Below are positions 7,416-15,555 of a DNA stretch of 34,557 bases, piece by piece. The DNA is taken from contig NZ_JALBWV010000081.1 in assembly GCF_022678645.1 (NCBI RefSeq), positions 1 through 34,557 of the forward strand, read 5' to 3'. The first letter of the stretch is position 1; each line of letters starts with the position of its first letter. A model generated the notes under the pieces. That model saw only the letters and a program-made list of their open reading frames with translations. It did no database searches and was not told the DNA's origin. This DNA is from Saccharopolyspora soli. GTDB taxonomy: Bacteria; Actinomycetota; Actinomycetes; Mycobacteriales; Pseudonocardiaceae. A program made the translations under genes and the position numbers.

Positions 7416-8180
7416 GTGAGCGTGGACGACCACGAGCTGGCCGCACGGCTGGCGCAGCGGGCCGCGGAGCGCCTGCTCGATCTGCGGGAGAACCAAGCGT
7501 CCACATTGGATCCCAAGGCTCTCGGTGCTGCGGGTGACGCGGCGGCGCACGAGCTGCTCGTCGAGGCGCTCGCGCAGGAGCGCCCGGAGGACCCGGTGCT
7601 GTCCGAGCACGGCGTGTCCGGCCCGGAGCGCAACCCCGGCGGGCGGGTCTGGATCGTCGATCCGCTGGACGGCACCCGGGAATTCTCCGAGGCCGGGCGC
7701 ACCGACTGGGCGGTGCACGTTGCGCTGGCCGAGAAGCACGAGGTGATCTCCGCCGCGGTGGCGCTGCCTGCGCGGGGCATGGTGCTAGGCACCGGCGGGC
7801 CGCCCGCACAGCCCTCGCGCGGCATCGTGCGCCCGCGGATCGCGGTCAGCCGCAGCCGCGCGCCGGATTTCGTGCGGGACATCGCCGCGGCCATCGGCGC
7901 TGAGCTCGTCCAGATGGGCTCGGCCGGGGCGAAGATCACCGCGGTAGTGCTCGGTGAGGTGGACGCTTACCTGCACGGCGGCGGGCAGTACGAGTGGGAC
8001 AGCGCCGCCCCGGTCGGAGTCGCGCGCGCCGCCGGGCTGCACACCAGCCGCCTGGACGGCTCCGACCTGGTCTACGACCGCGCCGACCCGTGGCTGCCGG
8101 ACCTGCTGGTCTGCCGCCGCGAGCTGGCCGTGGAACTGCTCGACGCCCTGTCCCGCACCCGAGCAGAGGGGAGTCGCTGA
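7416..8180 (+). CDS. cysQ: 3'-phosphoadenosine 5'-phosphate (PAP) phosphatase, CysQ
   Basis: About 254 aa, inositol-monophosphatase superfamily. It hydrolyses the 3'-phosphate of PAP (and PAPS), removing the product that inhibits sulfotransferases. Metal-binding motifs are visible: LSEHG (Glu ligand), WIVDPLDGTREF (the D-P-L-D-G-T signature) and YEWDSAAPVGVARAAGL (the W-D-x-A motif). GTG at 7416 follows a strong AGGAGGT at five-base spacing. It is 16 bases after the permease and overlaps the cysD start (TGATG). In a block with sulfotransferases and no PAPS reductase, its most likely job is PAP recycling. A broader inositol-phosphatase activity is possible but less likely in this context. Confidence 0.9.
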   Translation: MSVDDHELAARLAQRAAERLLDLRENQASTLDPKALGAAGDAAAHELLVEALAQERPEDPVLSEHGVSGPERNPGGRVWIVDPLDGTREFSEAGRTDWAVHVALAEKHEVISAAVALPARGMVLGTGGPPAQPSRGIVRPRIAVSRSRAPDFVRDIAAAIGAELVQMGSAGAKITAVVLGEVDAYLHGGGQYEWDSAAPVGVARAAGLHTSRLDGSDLVYDRADPWLPDLLVCRRELAVELLDALSRTRAEGSR

Positions 8181-9085
8181 TGTCGGCTGAGCTGGCCCGG
8201 CTGGACGTGCTCGAATCAGAGGCGGTGCACCTGATCCGCGAGGTGGTCGCCGAGTTCGACCGCCCGGCGCTGCTGTTCTCCGGCGGCAAGGACTCCGCGG
8301 TCCTGCTCAAGCTGGCGGAGAAGGCCCTCGCCCCGGCGGCGATCCCGTTCCCGGTGCTGCACATCGACACCGGGCACAACTTCGAGGAGGTCCTGGACTT
8401 CCGCGACCGCCGTGCCGCCGAGCTCGGGGTCCGGCTGGTGGTCGCCTCGGTGCAGGACTCGATCGACGCCGGGCGGGTCACCGAGCCGGAGGGCAAGTGG
8501 ACCAGCCGCAACCGCGCGCAGACCGTGACGCTGTTGGACGCCATCTCCGAGCACCGCTTCGACGCGCTGTTCGGCGGCGCCCGCCGAGACGAGGAACGCG
8601 CCCGCGCCAAGGAGCGAATGCTGTCCTTCCGGGACGCCTTCGGCCAGTGGGACCCGCGAAACCAGCGCCCGGAGCTGTGGAACCTCTACAACGGGATGAT
8701 CCACCCCGGCGAGAACGTGCGCGCCTTCCCGCTGTCGAACTGGACCGAACGCGACGTGTGGACCTACATCGAGCGCGAGGGAGTGGAACTGCCGTCGCTG
8801 TACTTCGCGCACAACCGCAAGGTCTTCGAGCGCGACGGAATGCTGCTGGCCGACAACCCGTTCCTGCCGCGCGATCCGGAGGAGTCGCTCGTCGAGCGCT
8901 CCGTGCGGTTCCGCACCGTCGGCGACATGACCTGCACGGGCGCGGTGCCGTCCACGGCCGCCACGGTCCCCGAGGTGATCGCCGAGATCGCCGCGACCAA
9001 GGTTTCCGAGCGCGGCCAGACCCGCGCCGACGACCGCGCCAGTGCGGCGGCTATGGAGGACCGCAAGCGGGAGGGGTACTTCTGA
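8180..9085 (+). CDS. cysD: sulfate adenylyltransferase subunit 2, CysD
   Basis: About 301 aa. This is the ATP-pyrophosphatase (PP-loop) subunit that forms APS from sulfate and ATP. Diagnostic residues are LLFSGGKDSAVLL near residue 34, HIDTGHNFEEVLDFRD, the ALFGGARRDEERARAKER segment, and FPLSNWTERDVW. The C-terminus (FRTVGDMTCTGAVPSTA ... REGYF) is typical full-length CysD. ATG at 8180 overlaps the cysQ stop, and its own stop overlaps the cysN start, so cysQ-cysD-cysN are translationally coupled. Works as a heterodimer with CysN. Confidence 0.97.
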   Translation: MSAELARLDVLESEAVHLIREVVAEFDRPALLFSGGKDSAVLLKLAEKALAPAAIPFPVLHIDTGHNFEEVLDFRDRRAAELGVRLVVASVQDSIDAGRVTEPEGKWTSRNRAQTVTLLDAISEHRFDALFGGARRDEERARAKERMLSFRDAFGQWDPRNQRPELWNLYNGMIHPGENVRAFPLSNWTERDVWTYIEREGVELPSLYFAHNRKVFERDGMLLADNPFLPRDPEESLVERSVRFRTVGDMTCTGAVPSTAATVPEVIAEIAATKVSERGQTRADDRASAAAMEDRKREGYF

Positions 9086-10368
9086 TGAGCACCGCGATCG
9101 CCGAGGAACCGGTCTTCGCCCCGGCCAACAGCCTGCTGCGGTTCGCCACCGCTGGCGCGGTCGACGACGGCAAGAGCACGCTGATCGGTCGGCTGCTGCA
9201 CGACTCCAAGTCGCTGCTGGCTGACCAGCTCGAACAGCTCGAACTGGCCAGCGAGGAGCGCGGCGACGCGCAGCTGGACCTGGCGATGCTCACCGACGGA
9301 CTGCGCGCCGAGCGCGAGCAGGGCATCACCATCGACGTGGCGCACCGCTACTTCGAGACCGCGCGGCGGGCGTTCATCATCGCCGACACCCCCGGCCACG
9401 CCCAGTACACCCGAAACATGGTCACCGGCGCCTCCACCGCCGACCTGGCGATCGTGCTGGTCGACGCCCGCAACGGCCTGACCGAGCAGAGCCGCAGGCA
9501 CGCGGTGCTGGCCGGGTTGCTGCGGGTACCGCGGTTGGTGCTGACGGTCAACAAGATGGACCTGGTCGACTTCGACGAGACCGTGTTCCGCGGCATCACC
9601 GAGGAATTCACCGCCTTCACCGCCCAGCTGAACCCGCACGCCGTCACCGCCATCCCGATCTCGGCGCTGCGCGGCGACAATGTCGTGCACCGCTCGGAAG
9701 CGATGCCCTGGTACGACGGGAGGTCGCTGCTGGAGCACCTCGAAGAGGTCGAAGTCGCCGACGAACGCTCCACCGCCGACTTCCGGCTGCCGGTGCAGTA
9801 CACCATCCGCGCCCCGGATCGCGATTACCGCGGCTACGCCGGACAGATCGCCGGTGGCGCGGTCGCTCCGGGCGAGGAGATCCTGCACCTGCCCTCCGGC
9901 CTGCGCAGCCGCGTGGTGGCGGTCGATACCGCCGACGGTGAGCTCGACCGCGGACGGGCACCGCAGTCGGTGACGGTGCGGCTGGCCGACGACATCGACG
10001 TCGGCCGCGGCGACATGCTCTGCGCGCCCGACAACGCCCCGACCGCCGCCGAGGAGATCACTGCGGCGGTGTGCTGGATGTCGGCGAAATCCGCGCTCAA
10101 GCCAGGAGCGAGGCTGCTGCTCAAGCACACCACCCGCACCGTCAAGGCGGTCGTTTCCGAGATCCGCGAACGGCTGGACGTCACCACGCTGGAACGCGGC
10201 CCGGCCGAGCAGTTCGAGCTCAACGACATCGGCGAGATCGGCCTGCGGCTGGCGCAGCCGGTCTTCTGCGACCCCTACACCGAAAACCGCTTCACCGGCG
10301 GAGCGGTGCTCATCGACGAGTCCACCCACGCGACCGTCGGCGCGGTCCTGATCAACGAGGCGCGCTGA
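9085..10368 (+). CDS. cysN: sulfate adenylyltransferase subunit 1 (GTPase), CysN
   Basis: About 427 aa, EF-Tu-like GTPase that drives APS formation by CysD. G1 is ATAGAVDDGKST near residues 20-31, followed by EREQGITIDVAHRYF (switch I), DTPGHAQYTRNM (G3) and NKMDLVD (G4). Two beta-barrel domains follow. Unlike mycobacterial CysNC there is no C-terminal APS kinase; that activity is in the separate gene at the head of the block. ATG at 9085 overlaps the cysD stop (TGATG). Confidence 0.97.
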   Translation: MSTAIAEEPVFAPANSLLRFATAGAVDDGKSTLIGRLLHDSKSLLADQLEQLELASEERGDAQLDLAMLTDGLRAEREQGITIDVAHRYFETARRAFIIADTPGHAQYTRNMVTGASTADLAIVLVDARNGLTEQSRRHAVLAGLLRVPRLVLTVNKMDLVDFDETVFRGITEEFTAFTAQLNPHAVTAIPISALRGDNVVHRSEAMPWYDGRSLLEHLEEVEVADERSTADFRLPVQYTIRAPDRDYRGYAGQIAGGAVAPGEEILHLPSGLRSRVVAVDTADGELDRGRAPQSVTVRLADDIDVGRGDMLCAPDNAPTAAEEITAAVCWMSAKSALKPGARLLLKHTTRTVKAVVSEIRERLDVTTLERGPAEQFELNDIGEIGLRLAQPVFCDPYTENRFTGGAVLIDESTHATVGAVLINEAR

Positions 10369-10398
10369 AAGTCCCGAACCACGAGGAGGAGCAGGAAC

Positions 10399-11052
10399 AT
10401 GAAGATCATCGGGGCCGGGTTCGGCCGCACCGGTACCGCGTCGATGAAGGCGGCGTTGGAGCACCTCGGCTTCGGCCCGTGCTACCACATGCTCGAAGTC
10501 ATCGCGAAGCCCGAGCGGGTGACGGACTGGGATCGGGCGCTGGACGGTGAGGTCGACGACTGGGAGAGCGTTCTCGGTGGCTTCGAGTCCACTGTGGATT
10601 GGCCGGGTTGTCCGTTCTACCGCGAGCTCATGGATTTCTACCCGGACGCCAAGGTGCTGCTCACCGTCCGCGATCCGGAGAAGTGGTACGACAGCGTCTA
10701 CAACACGATCTACCAGTTCGCGCACCAGGCGCCGGGCGACGATGATTTCAGCACGAAGCTGCGCCCGACCATCATGCGGATGATCTGGAACGGCACCTTC
10801 GACGGCCGCTTCGAAGACCGCGCGCACGCGATCAAGGTCTTCGAGGAGCACAACTCCGCCGTGCAGGCGGCCGTCCCGGCCGATCGGTTGCTGACCTACC
10901 AGATCGGCGAAGGCTGGCAGCGGCTGTGCGACTTCCTCGGCGTTCCCGTGCCCGACGAGGACTTCCCGCACGTCAACGACTCCGCCTCCATCCGGGACCT
11001 CGTCGAGAAGACCAGCCGGGAGGGCAAGGTCCCTTCGGCGTTCGAGTCGTGA
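10399..11052 (+). CDS. PAPS-dependent sulfotransferase-family protein
   Basis: About 217 aa, cytosolic. The N-terminal IIGAGFGRTGTASMKAAL is the 5'-phosphosulfate-binding loop of the sulfotransferase fold, and LLTVRDPEKWYDSVYNT carries the conserved Arg and following Ser of the 3'-phosphate-binding region. This form belongs to the short actinobacterial/eukaryotic-like group often called Sulfotransfer_4. It should transfer a sulfo group from PAPS to a hydroxyl or amine of an unknown acceptor. ATG at 10399 follows GAGGAGGAGCAGG. It lies 30 bases after cysN, so it probably belongs to the same transcript and uses the PAPS made upstream. The family is not fully characterised, so activity is inferred from motif and context. 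Confidence 0.8.
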   Translation: MKIIGAGFGRTGTASMKAALEHLGFGPCYHMLEVIAKPERVTDWDRALDGEVDDWESVLGGFESTVDWPGCPFYRELMDFYPDAKVLLTVRDPEKWYDSVYNTIYQFAHQAPGDDDFSTKLRPTIMRMIWNGTFDGRFEDRAHAIKVFEEHNSAVQAAVPADRLLTYQIGEGWQRLCDFLGVPVPDEDFPHVNDSASIRDLVEKTSREGKVPSAFES

Positions 11053-11094
11053 GCAAACCACCGGTACCGAAACATTCCCCGAGGAGCAAGGCCC

Positions 11095-12612
11095 ATGCCC
11101 GCTGACAAACCGACCTTAGGTCGCAGATCCGTGCTGCGGATGCTCGCCGCGGCCCCCGTCATCCCTGCGGCGCTCGTCGGCGCGGGCACCGCCGCCCAGG
11201 CCGCGAGCCGTTCCGGCGGCACCCTGGTCGGCCAGGACCTGGTCAGCCGCCCCGACCTGCACCCGCCACTGGTGGAGATCATCACCCCGGCCGCGGGCAC
11301 CGAACCCGGCTACGTGCTGCTCACCCCGGTCGGGGCCAACACGCTCGACCCCGAAGCCGCCGCCCCGCCCGCTGGCGTGCAGCCGGGTGCGCTGATCATG
11401 GACGACACCGGGCAGCCGGTCTGGTTCGGCCCGGCTGCCCAGGGCGTGATCTTCAACCTCCAGGTGCAGCAGTACCAGGGCAAGCCGGTGCTCACGCACT
11501 GGGAAGGCAGCGTCGCGGTCCCGCCCGGCTTCGGCAACGGCCAGTACGCGATCCTGGACGAGACCTACACCCGCATCGCCACCGTCCAGGCCGCAGGCGG
11601 CCTGCAGGGCGACCTGCACGAGTTCGTGATCACCCCGCGCGGCACCGCGTTGATCGTGATCTACCACGAGGTTCGGGCGGACACCACGCCGGTCGGCGGG
11701 CAACCGAACTCCAAGGTCCTCGAAGGCGTGGTGCAGGAGATCGACATCGCCTCCGGGGAGCTGCTGTTCGAGTGGCGCAGCCTGCCGGATGTCGCCCTGG
11801 ACGAATCCTTCTACCCGGTGCCGAAGGACACCGAGACCTGGTTCGACTACATCCACCTCAACGCCGTCTGCGAGGACGGCGATGCGCTGCTGGTCTCGGC
11901 CCGCTGCACGCACACCGTCTACCGCATCGACCGGCGCACCGGGGAGATCACTTGGCGGCTCGGCGGCCGTCGGAGCGACTTCGAGCTCGGCCCGGATGCC
12001 GCATTCGCCTGGCAGCACGACGTGCGGCGCCAGGTGGACGGCACCATCAGCATCTTCGACAATGCCGACCCCGCGCCGCCGGGACGCGGCAAGTCCCGCG
12101 CGCTCGCGCTCGACGTCGACGAGACCGCCAAGACCACCACGGTCGTGCGCAGCAACGAGAGCCCGGAAGGACTGCTGGCGCCGAATCAGGGCAACAACCA
12201 GGTGCTGCCCAACGGGCACCTGTTCGTCGGCTGGGGCGGGGCGCCGTACTTCACCGAGTTCGGCGGTAGTGACGAGGTGACCTTCCACGGCCGGTTCACC
12301 GAGTCGATCACCTCGTACCGCAGCCACCGCTCGCCTTGGGTCGGCCGCCCGCTGGATGCCCCAGCCGTGGCTGGCAAGCCCGGCAACGGAGCGACCAGCG
12401 TCTACGCCTGTTGGAACGGGGCCACCGAGGTCGCCGCCTGGCGAGTACTGGCCGGGCCGGACGAGCAGCACGTCGCGCCGGTCCTCGACGCCCCGCGCAG
12501 CGGGTTCGAAACGCGCATGGAAGTCGGCGGCGCGCAGGCATACGTGGCCGTGCAAGCCCTCGACGCCAACGGCGTCGTACTCGGCACCTCACCGACGGTC
12601 CCAGTGGCGTGA
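11095..12612 (+). CDS. Tat-exported arylsulfotransferase (ASST)-like protein
   Basis: About 505 aa. The N-terminus has a twin-arginine signal (GRRSVLRMLAAAPVIPAAL..., likely cleaved after an Ala-rich site near residue 36). The rest resembles the arylsulfotransferase-type beta-propeller group: WFDYIHLNAVCEDGDALLVS, YRIDRRTGEITWRLGG and FAWQHDVRR are the recurring blade motifs with conserved His. PAPS-independent ASSTs transfer sulfo groups from phenolic sulfates to phenolic acceptors outside the cytoplasm through a His-sulfate intermediate. Start ATG at 11095 follows GAGGAGCAAGG. It comes 42 bases after the cytosolic sulfotransferase. Some relatives in this broad family are uncharacterised, so catalysis is probable, not certain. 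Confidence 0.75.
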   Translation: MPADKPTLGRRSVLRMLAAAPVIPAALVGAGTAAQAASRSGGTLVGQDLVSRPDLHPPLVEIITPAAGTEPGYVLLTPVGANTLDPEAAAPPAGVQPGALIMDDTGQPVWFGPAAQGVIFNLQVQQYQGKPVLTHWEGSVAVPPGFGNGQYAILDETYTRIATVQAAGGLQGDLHEFVITPRGTALIVIYHEVRADTTPVGGQPNSKVLEGVVQEIDIASGELLFEWRSLPDVALDESFYPVPKDTETWFDYIHLNAVCEDGDALLVSARCTHTVYRIDRRTGEITWRLGGRRSDFELGPDAAFAWQHDVRRQVDGTISIFDNADPAPPGRGKSRALALDVDETAKTTTVVRSNESPEGLLAPNQGNNQVLPNGHLFVGWGGAPYFTEFGGSDEVTFHGRFTESITSYRSHRSPWVGRPLDAPAVAGKPGNGATSVYACWNGATEVAAWRVLAGPDEQHVAPVLDAPRSGFETRMEVGGAQAYVAVQALDANGVVLGTSPTVPVA

Positions 12613-12644
12613 CCGCTGATGGGCTCCGGTTTCCCGTAGCGGTC
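12611..12644 (+). terminator. stem-loop at the end of the sulfur block
   Basis: GACCGCT (12611-12617) pairs perfectly with AGCGGTC (12638-12644) across a 20-nt loop, starting at the stop codon of the arylsulfotransferase-like gene. No U-tract. Position supports a terminator for the sulfur block, but the loop is long. Confidence 0.33.
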
Positions 12645-12854
12645 CAACGCGTTCGCCATGTGCGGTAGCGGCAAGTCGACGCTGCTGGCCGATTCTCGTT
12701 ACTGCGTCACGGAAACCCGCCGTCTGGGACCGTCATTGCTGAGTCAGACGAGCGGCGGGAAGTATCCCTTCTCACAAACAATGGCGGTGGCCACGTCCTT
12801 CGGCCTTCGATGCCCGGAGGACGTGTAGCGCCAAAGACGGTGGGTGAGGGTCGG
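12645..12854. other. intergenic gap with a chance or relic P-loop-like ORF
   Basis: No convincing gene. A 56-codon plus-strand frame (12658-12828) begins with MCGSGKSTLL, which looks like a Walker A motif, but nothing after it fits an ATPase and no ribosome binding site precedes it. It may be the relic of an ABC-type ATPase or coincidence. The ribosome binding site for the following hydrolase (GAGGG, 12846-12850) is at its right end. Confidence 0.35.
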
Positions 12855-13535
12855 ATGACGACGTTCGTACTCGTGCACGGGGCCTGGGGAGGCTCGTACA
12901 GCTTCCGGAAGGTCCGCCCGTCGCTGCACGGCGCTGGTCACGAGGTGTTCACCCCGAGCCTCACCGGCCTCGGCGAACGTGCTCACCTCACCGGCCCGCA
13001 GGTCGACCTCAGCACGCACGTCCGGGACGTCGTCAACGTGGTCCGCTACGAGGACCTCCGCGACATCGTGCTGCTCGGGTTCTCCTACGGCGGCATGGTC
13101 GTGACCGGCGCCCTGGCGCACATCGGCGACCGAGTTCGCGAACTGGTCTACCTCGACGCGTTCGTTCCTGACGACGGTGAAAGCCTCTCCTCGATAACCG
13201 GCCGGTACGCCGTGCCGGACGAGTTCGGAACCTCCTGGCAGGTCCCGCCGCTGCGGCGGGAGTACGACGTCGCAGACTTCCTCGTCGAGCGCGATAACCC
13301 CCAACCCCGGGCGAGCTTGACCGAACCGGTCAAGCTCGGCACTCCGCTCGAAGAGCAGCCCTTCGGGCTCACCTACATCCGAGCCACCGATGGGTCGGAC
13401 GCCCCGGCGTTCGTCGCAGCGGCCGCGCGGGCGCGAGCATCGTCGGCGTGGCGCTACCACGAGATCGACACCAACCACTTCGTCGCGGAGAACCGCCCTC
13501 AGGAACTCACCGAAGTGCTGCTGACCTTGGGATGA
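12855..13535 (+). CDS. alpha/beta hydrolase with Ser nucleophile
   Basis: About 226 aa. The canonical fold is visible: VLVHGAWGGSYSF (oxyanion loop HGAW), nucleophile elbow LLGFSYGGMV (G-x-S-x-G), and near the C-terminus EIDTNHFVAENRP, where the His would complete the triad. The HGAW start and TGLGERAHL segment place it with small esterases related to plant salicylate methylesterase and bacterial EstC-like enzymes. ATG at 12855 is preceded by GAGGG; an in-frame start at 12810 lacks homology. It lies upstream of an IclR regulator and an aromatic-acid P450 unit, so an aryl ester or lactone substrate is plausible but unproved. Confidence 0.82.
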   Translation: MTTFVLVHGAWGGSYSFRKVRPSLHGAGHEVFTPSLTGLGERAHLTGPQVDLSTHVRDVVNVVRYEDLRDIVLLGFSYGGMVVTGALAHIGDRVRELVYLDAFVPDDGESLSSITGRYAVPDEFGTSWQVPPLRREYDVADFLVERDNPQPRASLTEPVKLGTPLEEQPFGLTYIRATDGSDAPAFVAAAARARASSAWRYHEIDTNHFVAENRPQELTEVLLTLG

Positions 13536-13669
13536 CGCCCGGTGCGCTCTTGGCGGTACGCCTGGCAGCGGTTCGTGCCGCAGCGTTCGTCCTTCCTGGT
13601 CTCGTCGGCGGATCAGATCGCGACCTCAGAACGTCGTTCGTCGCGGGGAGCCGTGGAAAACTGGTGCGC

Positions 13670-14428
13670 ATGCCCAGGGTCGCGACGGGAGAGTCGGTGC
13701 TCGCGCGCGCCGTGCGGATCTTCGAAGCGTTCACCTCGGTTCGCAGGGCGCTGACGCTCTCGGAGCTGGCACGTCTGACCGGCTTGCCGATCGCCACGAC
13801 TTCACGGCTTGTCGCGGAGCTCGCCCGGCACGGTCTGCTCACGCGGGACGAGGAAGGGCGGATCCGTGTCGGGGTGCGGATGTGGGAGCTCGCGCAGCGG
13901 GCGTCACCGACGTTGTCGTTGCGCGAGGCGGCGATGCCGTTCCTGGAGGACGTGCACACCGTGGTCGGCCAGCACGTCCAGTTCAGCGTGCTGGACGGTG
14001 ACGAGGTGTTGTTCCTCGAACGGTTATCCGCACCGGGTGCCGTCATCAACTACACCCAGATCGCCGGGCGGCTGCCGCTGCATGCGTCCTCCTCCGGTCT
14101 TGTGCTGCTGGCGCACGCGCAGGCGGAACTGCAGGAGCGCGTGCTCGCGGGGCCTCTCCAACAGCTGACGCCGCACACCGTCACCGACCCCGGCCAGCTT
14201 CGGGGTGTGCTGGCGGAGGTGCGGAGGCAGGGGCACGTGGTCACCGACGGGTACATCCACGTCGAGGCCACCGGAGTGGCCGTCCCCGTGCGTGGGCGTT
14301 CCGGCGAGGTGGTCGCGGCGCTGTCGGTCATCGTGCCCAACGACGGCGCCGCGTTCACCTGGGTCCCGGTCCTGTGCACGGCTGCCAACGGCATCAGCCG
14401 GACCTTGTCCCGAGAGGCCATCCAATGA
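13670..14428 (+). CDS. IclR-family transcriptional regulator
   Basis: About 252 aa. N-terminal winged helix-turn-helix (LTLSELARLTGLPIATTSRL) followed by the IclR effector domain (LPLHASSSGLVLLA, then GYIHVEATGVAVPVRGRSGEVVAALSV). IclR proteins commonly control aromatic-acid catabolism and bind small carboxylates. ATG at 13670 gives a normal-length N-terminus; a longer frame to 13448 overlaps the hydrolase and lacks homology. It is 71 bases upstream of the reductase/P450 pair, on the same strand, so it probably regulates that pair and possibly itself. Confidence 0.9.
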   Translation: MPRVATGESVLARAVRIFEAFTSVRRALTLSELARLTGLPIATTSRLVAELARHGLLTRDEEGRIRVGVRMWELAQRASPTLSLREAAMPFLEDVHTVVGQHVQFSVLDGDEVLFLERLSAPGAVINYTQIAGRLPLHASSSGLVLLAHAQAELQERVLAGPLQQLTPHTVTDPGQLRGVLAEVRRQGHVVTDGYIHVEATGVAVPVRGRSGEVVAALSVIVPNDGAAFTWVPVLCTAANGISRTLSREAIQ

Positions 14429-14499
14429 TTGAGAATGGCCTTCAGCTGGTGGAGTGCTGATCCGCATGCTTCCGGTTACCCCAACGCCGGAGGTACTTC

Positions 14500-15483
14500 G
14501 TGAACACAGCTGTTCCCGCCGACAACACCATCCCTGTTCCGGGTGTGACGGGCACTGTCCGCGTGGCCGCCATCGAGTCGCAGGCGGACGGTGTGGTCAC
14601 CGTTGTTCTCGAACGTCCCGACGGGCGACGTCTGCCCGACTGGGCGCCGGGCGCCCACATCGACCTGGTGATGCCGAACGGCCTGACCCGTCAGTACTCG
14701 TTGTGCGGCGACCGGTGGGATGCGCATTCCTATCGGGTCGGCGTGCTGCGTGAACCGGACAGCCGCGGCGGCTCGGCCTACGTGCACGAGCGGCTGCGCG
14801 AAGGCGATCTCCTCGGCCTCGGCGGCCCGCGGAACAACTTCCCGCTGGTGCCCGCCGACCGTTACCTGTTCGTCGCGGGCGGCATCGGGATCACCCCGCT
14901 GCTGCCGATGATCCACCAGGCCCAACTGCTCGGTGCGGAATGGGAGCTGCTCTACGGCGGCCGCGCGCGACGCTCGATGACCTTCGTCGACGAATTGGCG
15001 CAGTACGGTGACCGGGTTCGGATCGTCCCCCAGGATGAACACGGGCTGCTTGACCTCGCGGCCTTCCTGGGCGACCCGCGCGCGGACACCCGAGTCTACG
15101 CCTGCGGGCCCGCCCCGCTGCTGGCCGCCCTGGCCTCGGCCACTGCGGACTGGCCCCGCCACACCGTGCGAACGGAGCGATTCGTGTCCCGCGACCTCGA
15201 CGCGCCGTTGCGCAGCAGCGCGTTCGAGGTGGAGCTGGCGCGCACCGGGACCATCGTCACCGTGCGGCCCGAGCAAACCGTCCTTGAGGCCGCGCAGATG
15301 GCCGGGGTGGAGGTCCTCTCCTCGTGTCGCCAGGGCACCTGCGGCACGTGCGACACGACGGTGCTCGCCGGTCGCCCCGACCATCGCGACTCGATCCTCG
15401 ACGACGCCGAGCGGTTGGCGGGCGACTGCATGTTCCCCTGCGTGTCCCGCTCGTGCGACGACCGCCTCGTCCTCGACCTCTAG
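14500..15483 (+). CDS. phthalate-dioxygenase-reductase-type flavoprotein with C-terminal 2Fe-2S
   Basis: About 327 aa. Passes electrons from NAD(P)H through a flavin to a C-terminal ferredoxin domain. Flavin-binding RQYSLCGD, nucleotide-binding VAGGIGITPLLPM, CGP in VYACGPAPLLAAL, and plant-type [2Fe-2S] motif SSCRQGTCGTCDTTVLAG with a fourth Cys in GDCMFPCVS. This arrangement (flavin, NAD, 2Fe-2S) matches VanB and phthalate dioxygenase reductase. GTG at 14500 follows GGAGGT. It sits 72 bases before the P450 on the same strand, so it is the obvious redox partner, replacing the separate ferredoxin and ferredoxin reductase used by many bacterial P450s. Confidence 0.9.
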   Translation: MNTAVPADNTIPVPGVTGTVRVAAIESQADGVVTVVLERPDGRRLPDWAPGAHIDLVMPNGLTRQYSLCGDRWDAHSYRVGVLREPDSRGGSAYVHERLREGDLLGLGGPRNNFPLVPADRYLFVAGGIGITPLLPMIHQAQLLGAEWELLYGGRARRSMTFVDELAQYGDRVRIVPQDEHGLLDLAAFLGDPRADTRVYACGPAPLLAALASATADWPRHTVRTERFVSRDLDAPLRSSAFEVELARTGTIVTVRPEQTVLEAAQMAGVEVLSSCRQGTCGTCDTTVLAGRPDHRDSILDDAERLAGDCMFPCVSRSCDDRLVLDL

Positions 15484-15555
15484 CGCCCACTCACCGTCCG
15501 GACACAGTGGACTGTTCTGAAACCCGCACCCGGCAACCACTCCTGGAGCCTTGCC

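Noticed and set aside
8764..11061. 765-codon minus-strand open frame across cysN and the sulfotransferase
   Set aside because: Long antisense frames are expected at this GC content; the plus-strand genes carry all the conserved motifs.
12658..12828. Walker A-like GSGKST in a 56-codon ORF
   Set aside because: No other ATPase motif, no ribosome binding site and no matching length; most likely a relic or coincidence.
15484..15555. Small inverted repeats (ACAGT/ACTGT, GTCCGGAC) between the reductase and P450 genes
   Set aside because: Stems are only 4-5 bp and the genes appear co-transcribed; no reason to call a terminator or operator.
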